Origin: Prochlorococcus sp. AG-347-K10
GTDB lineage: Bacteria > Cyanobacteriota > Cyanobacteriia > PCC-6307 > Cyanobiaceae
Length of the DNA stretch: 63,171 bases
Assembly: GCA_003278955.1 (NCBI GenBank)
Contig: QCCB01000008.1
Span: 1-63,171, forward strand
Direction of reading: 5' to 3'
Of this stretch, positions 59,612 to 63,171 are shown one piece after another. Position 1 is the stretch's first letter. Every line of letters begins with the position of its first letter. Position numbers and translations under genes: made by a program. Below the pieces are notes generated by a model, which was not told the origin of the DNA, did not search any database, and saw nothing but the letters and a program-made list of their open reading frames with translations.

Positions 59612-61413
59612 AATTTTTCAACTTTTCTATTTTCCCAGTCAGATTTATATCCACTTTTAACTAAAAATTTCGAATACTTATTTAAGTCACTTTTTTGAAT
59701 TCGCCATAAATTATAAATCCCAAATTTGCCCAATTTCTGATGATTAATTTTTGACCATTGCTTTTGACGGGTAGAGTATTCATCTATCACGACCAAAAGA
59801 GATTTATATTCATAATCAGGTTGATCCTCATAATTCTCTCTCTTATCAGTATTTAACCTTTCTGAAAGATTAATTAATCCCTCTTCAGTATTTGGTTCAT
59901 AAAAAACTATTTGTCTCGAATAGTAATGTAATGAAGGTTTTCTTATCCCGATCATTGCTAAAGTTTCCCTTCCCTCGCGAATATCTAAAATTAATTTTGA
60001 GATATTCCTTAAAGGTAATTGCCTTGAAGTATCTGCTAATTTTCTAATTGGCGACATCAAATAAGATTGTCCAATTAAAAGTAAAATTTGGAGATAAAGA
60101 AGGATATTTCTAGATTTTAAAGAAAATAAGATTATTGCAAGAAGTGTAAATGAAGAGAAGAACAATTTTGCTTTGAAAATAATCCGAGAGCTTATAAGTT
60201 CAGATGCAAGATTAGGCATTTCAGGATCATTTATGGAACTTAACCAATTATTTGAGAAAAAGAAAGCCATTGAGACGCCAAACAAAGTTAAGATATTAAA
60301 TATCCATAAATATAGATAACTTTTCCTTGAATATTTTAAGCTTATAAAGCTATTACTAATTAATATTGCAGCTGCTGGAGTTGCTGGCAGCCAATAACTT
60401 GGTAGTTTTGTAGCAGAAAGACTAAAAAAGATTAAAACCGATGTTAACCAACATAGAGAATATAAATAAAGGGTATCAGCAACATTGCAACTTTCTTTTA
60501 AACTTTTTAAGAAATCCTGAAAGGCTTTGAATATCCCGTGACACAAAAAAGGAGTGAATGGTAATGAAGCCAATATCATTATGTAAAGAAAAAACCAGAC
60601 TGGTTCTGCATGATTGTTTACAACTGAGGTATATCTTTGAAAATTATGGTAGCCAAAAAAATTATCCCAAAAAGGCTTTCCCTCTTTGATGAGTTCTAAT
60701 ACGTACCATGGAACACTTATTAATATCGTAATTAAAAAACCTTTTTTAGGATTTATCTTTAAAAGAAAAGTTTTCCAATTCTTCTGACTAAGTAAGAAAG
60801 ACGCAATAGTAAATAATGCCAAAACAAATGCAACAGGTCCTTTAGTTAGAATCGCAAAACCTAAAAATACCCACGCTGAAATACATTGTTCATCATTTTC
60901 ACTTGCCATTCTTCTCCAAAACAAAAGCAAGCTAATCCCTAAGGTTCCAGTTAAAAGGGCATCACTTACGGCAGTTCTACTCCATATAATTATTAGTGGA
61001 GATAATGCAAAGCCTAATGATGCAACTATTGGACTAAGGAGTTGCCTATCACCCTTCTGTGGCCAGCAAAATAAAGTATCTCCAATCATCAACATTAAAA
61101 ATAATGATCCTAAAGCTGAAGGAAGTCTTGCTGAGAGTGTCCCGAAACTATCCCAAATCTCGTTTTTCGGTAATGAGTAAAAAAACCCCATTAGCCAATA
61201 TATTAATGGAGGCTTATCAAAGCGGAACATTCCATTGACCTTAGGAGTTATCCAGTCACCAGATTCACTCATCGCCCTTGCCGCTGCGGCAAATAAAGGG
61301 GGCGTTTCATCCACCAGTCCTGTATTACCTAAACCTAAAAAAAATATAATGATCCCACAAACTAAAACTATCAATAAGGTTATGAACCTTTTTTTTGAGT
61401 TAATAAGAATCAT
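59608..61413 (-). CDS. ArnT/PMT-like integral membrane glycosyltransferase
   Basis: 601 residues. GT-C glycosyltransferase (dolichyl-phosphate-mannose mannosyltransferase/ArnT family): first loop GLVDETPPLFAAAARAMSES with the catalytic Asp-Glu, GDWITPKVNGMFRFDKPPLI, YWLMGFFYSL, a stretch of about 12 helices and a soluble C-terminal domain (about 440-600). It transfers a lipid-linked sugar to a surface glycan or lipid. It lies directly after the GT4 glycosyltransferase gene (6 bp apart). Confidence 0.88.
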   Translation of the reverse strand: MILINSKKRFITLLIVLVCGIIIFFLGLGNTGLVDETPPLFAAAARAMSESGDWITPKVNGMFRFDKPPLIYWLMGFFYSLPKNEIWDSFGTLSARLPSALGSLFLMLMIGDTLFCWPQKGDRQLLSPIVASLGFALSPLIIIWSRTAVSDALLTGTLGISLLLFWRRMASENDEQCISAWVFLGFAILTKGPVAFVLALFTIASFLLSQKNWKTFLLKINPKKGFLITILISVPWYVLELIKEGKPFWDNFFGYHNFQRYTSVVNNHAEPVWFFLYIMILASLPFTPFLCHGIFKAFQDFLKSLKESCNVADTLYLYSLCWLTSVLIFFSLSATKLPSYWLPATPAAAILISNSFISLKYSRKSYLYLWIFNILTLFGVSMAFFFSNNWLSSINDPEMPNLASELISSRIIFKAKLFFSSFTLLAIILFSLKSRNILLYLQILLLIGQSYLMSPIRKLADTSRQLPLRNISKLILDIREGRETLAMIGIRKPSLHYYSRQIVFYEPNTEEGLINLSERLNTDKRENYEDQPDYEYKSLLVVIDEYSTRQKQWSKINHQKLGKFGIYNLWRIQKSDLNKYSKFLVKSGYKSDWENRKVEKF

Positions 61414-61419
61414 TTAATA

Positions 61420-62496
61420 TTATTTATATTCGTGAATAACTTTATTAAGCCAGTTCACAACCTTGTTAGCAAATATATCTGCGGAGGCATTTTTTTCTAC
61501 CCATTCTCTACATTTCTGACGCTTTATTTTTTCAATAATCTCTACATAAGAAAGCATATTTTTTTTATCATCAGGATCAACGAGGAAACCTGTTTGTCCA
61601 TGCTTAATAATTTCACAAGGTCCTCCCCTTTTATAAGCTATAACTGGGACCCCACAGGCTAAAGCTTCAACAATTACGTTCCCATATGCTTCATTCCATT
61701 TCGGAGTATTTAACAAGCCTCTGCATTTACCAAGTTCTTTTTGTAATTCATCGGTTGATAAAAACCCCATCCAATCCACCGCGCCTTGGGGGAATGATTT
61801 TTCTATCTTTAACGCATACATCTCATCTTCTATAAGTCCCCAAACTTTTAATTTTTCGCCAAGTTGATTTGCAACATAAACTGCATCCTCCAAACCTTTC
61901 TCCGGAGCAACTCTGCCAACCCATGCCAAGGGTCCCTTAACTGAATCTTGAAAAATATAATTATCTAAATTAAACCCATTCCCGATAATTGTTGGTTTTT
62001 TTATGAAGGGATAATCACTAGCTTGCATTTTTGAATGAAAAGCAAAATTATTTGGATATCTAGCATATACCTTAGAGATTAAATTACTAATTACTGAACT
62101 TACAGAACCCATACTAATAATATGTGCAATGGGTATCTCTAAATTTAAAGTCATCCAGATAGGCAACCAATCATAGGACATGTTCAACAATACATCTGCA
62201 TGTTTAGCGATATCTAATCCCTTTTCAAGCATTCCTGCTAGGAGAGAATTATCTGGGATACTCACGGGAGAATTATAATTTTGATGCTGCCAACTAACTT
62301 GATCTTCACCTTCCACAAAATGTAATTTTGCTTTTACATTACTTTTATGTAACTTAGAATTTTTTGGAGCTACAACCTCAACAGAATGACCTAATGAAAT
62401 TAAACCTGAGACTAAAGAATTTAAAGTTAATTCAACTCCCCCACCTTTACCACTCCCCAAAAAACCTATTGGAGTACTAATCAAAACTATTCGCAT
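61420..62496 (-). CDS. GT4 family glycosyltransferase
   Basis: 358 residues. Rossmann-type GT-B: RIVLISTPIGFLGSGKGGGV, ELTLNSLVSGLISLGHSVEV, APKNSKLHKSN, acceptor domain, then the donor domain with PLAWVGRVAPEKGLEDAVYV and the EX7E motif EAYGNVIVEALACGVPVIAY. It probably adds a sugar to a cell-surface polysaccharide or lipid. In operon with the ArnT-like gene. Confidence 0.9.
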   Translation of the reverse strand: MRIVLISTPIGFLGSGKGGGVELTLNSLVSGLISLGHSVEVVAPKNSKLHKSNVKAKLHFVEGEDQVSWQHQNYNSPVSIPDNSLLAGMLEKGLDIAKHADVLLNMSYDWLPIWMTLNLEIPIAHIISMGSVSSVISNLISKVYARYPNNFAFHSKMQASDYPFIKKPTIIGNGFNLDNYIFQDSVKGPLAWVGRVAPEKGLEDAVYVANQLGEKLKVWGLIEDEMYALKIEKSFPQGAVDWMGFLSTDELQKELGKCRGLLNTPKWNEAYGNVIVEALACGVPVIAYKRGGPCEIIKHGQTGFLVDPDDKKNMLSYVEIIEKIKRQKCREWVEKNASADIFANKVVNWLNKVIHEYK

Positions 62497-62525
62497 TATT
62501 AGACTTTTTTACAAAAAGAACCTAA

Positions 62526-63171
62526 TTAAATAGTAGTATCAGAAAATTTATTTTCCCATAAACTCTTTCTCTGGCTAACAAAAAATACTGAGACAAGAAC
62601 AAACAACACTCCTATCCACTGCACAATAGTGAGTCTTTCATCTAACCAAACGCCTCCACTTAGAAGAGCAAACACAGGTGTTAAAAATGCAAGAGTGCTA
62701 AATCCAGTTATTTCTTTATTATTAGCAAAGTAAAAAAACAATCCATAAGCTATTGCTCCTCCAAAAATACTTGCAAATGACATAAGTCCCCAATCAAATA
62801 TTGACCAATCTGGAATTTTTGCAAAATTTGATTGTAAGCAGTGCTTAATAATTAAGGGCAAACTCCCTAAAACCATATGCCAACCTGTAACTGCTACTGG
62901 ATCACTTTTAGTACAGGTGAATCTGATTAAAATTGTTCCTAATGCCATAGCGAGAGAAGCTGCAAGCATCCAAAGTTCTCCAAAGTTAAAAGCAACATCA
63001 TTTATAGACTTATCAGACATCAACCACCAATTCCCCAAAAATTCTTGTGGAACTCCTAAAAATACTATTCCTCCCAAGCCAAAAAGTAGGCCTAACCATC
63101 CTATTGGATTAATTAAATTCCCAAAAATTGCCCTCGCTAAAATAGCTACCAAAAGCGGTTGAGAATCAATT
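62526..63171 (-). CDS. EamA/DMT-type transporter, cut by window end
   Basis: The frame is open to the last base; the visible 215 residues begin with DSQPLLVAILARAIFGNLIN. Two EamA halves are partly seen: GWLGLLFGLGGIVFLGVPQE and FNFGELWMLAASLAMALGTI, GWHMVLGSLPLIIKHC, LTPVFALLSGGVWLDERLTI, VQWIGVLFVLVSVFFVSQRK. A drug/metabolite transporter superfamily member; substrate unknown. The N-terminal helices lie outside the window. Confidence 0.88.
   Translation of the reverse strand, partial: IDSQPLLVAILARAIFGNLINPIGWLGLLFGLGGIVFLGVPQEFLGNWWLMSDKSINDVAFNFGELWMLAASLAMALGTILIRFTCTKSDPVAVTGWHMVLGSLPLIIKHCLQSNFAKIPDWSIFDWGLMSFASIFGGAIAYGLFFYFANNKEITGFSTLAFLTPVFALLSGGVWLDERLTIVQWIGVLFVLVSVFFVSQRKSLWENKFSDTTI

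Overview
The window (63 kb, strongly AT-rich, tightly packed genes, many very short ORFs) reads as a chromosome segment of a high-light-clade Prochlorococcus. The grounds are: psbD/psbC, a Pcb chlorophyll-binding antenna gene beside flavodoxin (isiB), petM, ycf4, ycf39, a cluster of high-light-inducible (hli) genes, an NTRC-type thioredoxin reductase/thioredoxin fusion, a cyanobacterial FutA/IdiA iron-binding protein, and many DUF families confined to cyanobacteria (DUF2839, DUF3764, DUF1651, DUF3386, DUF1824). Strain-level assignment is not possible from reading alone.

Layout. 1-8.8 kb is an accessory stretch of small, mostly unrecognised genes. It holds a possible copper/metal-handling group (MauE-like, DUF411, DUF3721-like, PepSY-type helix protein), paralogous DUF2839 and DUF3764 genes, and a cluster of small membrane proteins (4.7-6.9 kb). 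One of these carries a cytochrome b559 beta-like C-terminus without the heme histidine. Two tandem, structurally matching minus-strand RNA candidates lie in the same cluster. 8.9-15.5 kb has a sodium-dependent NSS transporter, SelO, a cupin, DUF1651, small paralogues and a glutamine amidotransferase. 15.6-16.9 kb holds four hli genes, three of them in a plus-strand operon ending at a strong terminator.

17-43.5 kb is mostly core: ychF, an HlyD-type fusion protein, polA, cysS, dxr, a 2Fe-2S protein, a YheT-type hydrolase, pntB/pntA2/pntA1, ntrC (trxB-trx), infA, ycf39, petM, a hydrolase, ilvH, a cyclophilin-type PPIase, ycf4, psbD-psbC, maf, cobQ, a ferredoxin and a VTT-type membrane protein. 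43.5-47.5 kb is accessory: a Yfr2-like sRNA with an upstream perfect palindrome, a DUF4177-like gene, a rhomboid protease, then a small cassette next to tRNA-Ser(CGA). The cassette holds two small look-alike ORFs and a stand-alone HsdR_N/PD-(D/E)XK nuclease-like gene between perfect 32-bp direct repeats.

47.5-57.7 kb looks like an iron/redox neighbourhood: FutA/IdiA, a PiuC-type Fe(II)/2OG hydroxylase, a porin, glyQ, DUF1824, a MIF-like tautomerase, a methyltransferase, DUF3386, an IsiA/Pcb antenna protein, flavodoxin and an AhpC/TSA-like protein. 57.7-63.2 kb has SemiSWEET and AEC transporters, an ArnT-like glycosyltransferase, a GT4 glycosyltransferase and an EamA transporter that runs off the end.

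The regions of most interest are the tRNA-Ser cassette, the paired small RNAs at 5.15-5.49 kb with the b559-beta-like gene beside them, and two genes (PPIase and AEC transporter) whose conserved N-termini extend past any ATG/GTG/TTG, with ATA at the natural start position.
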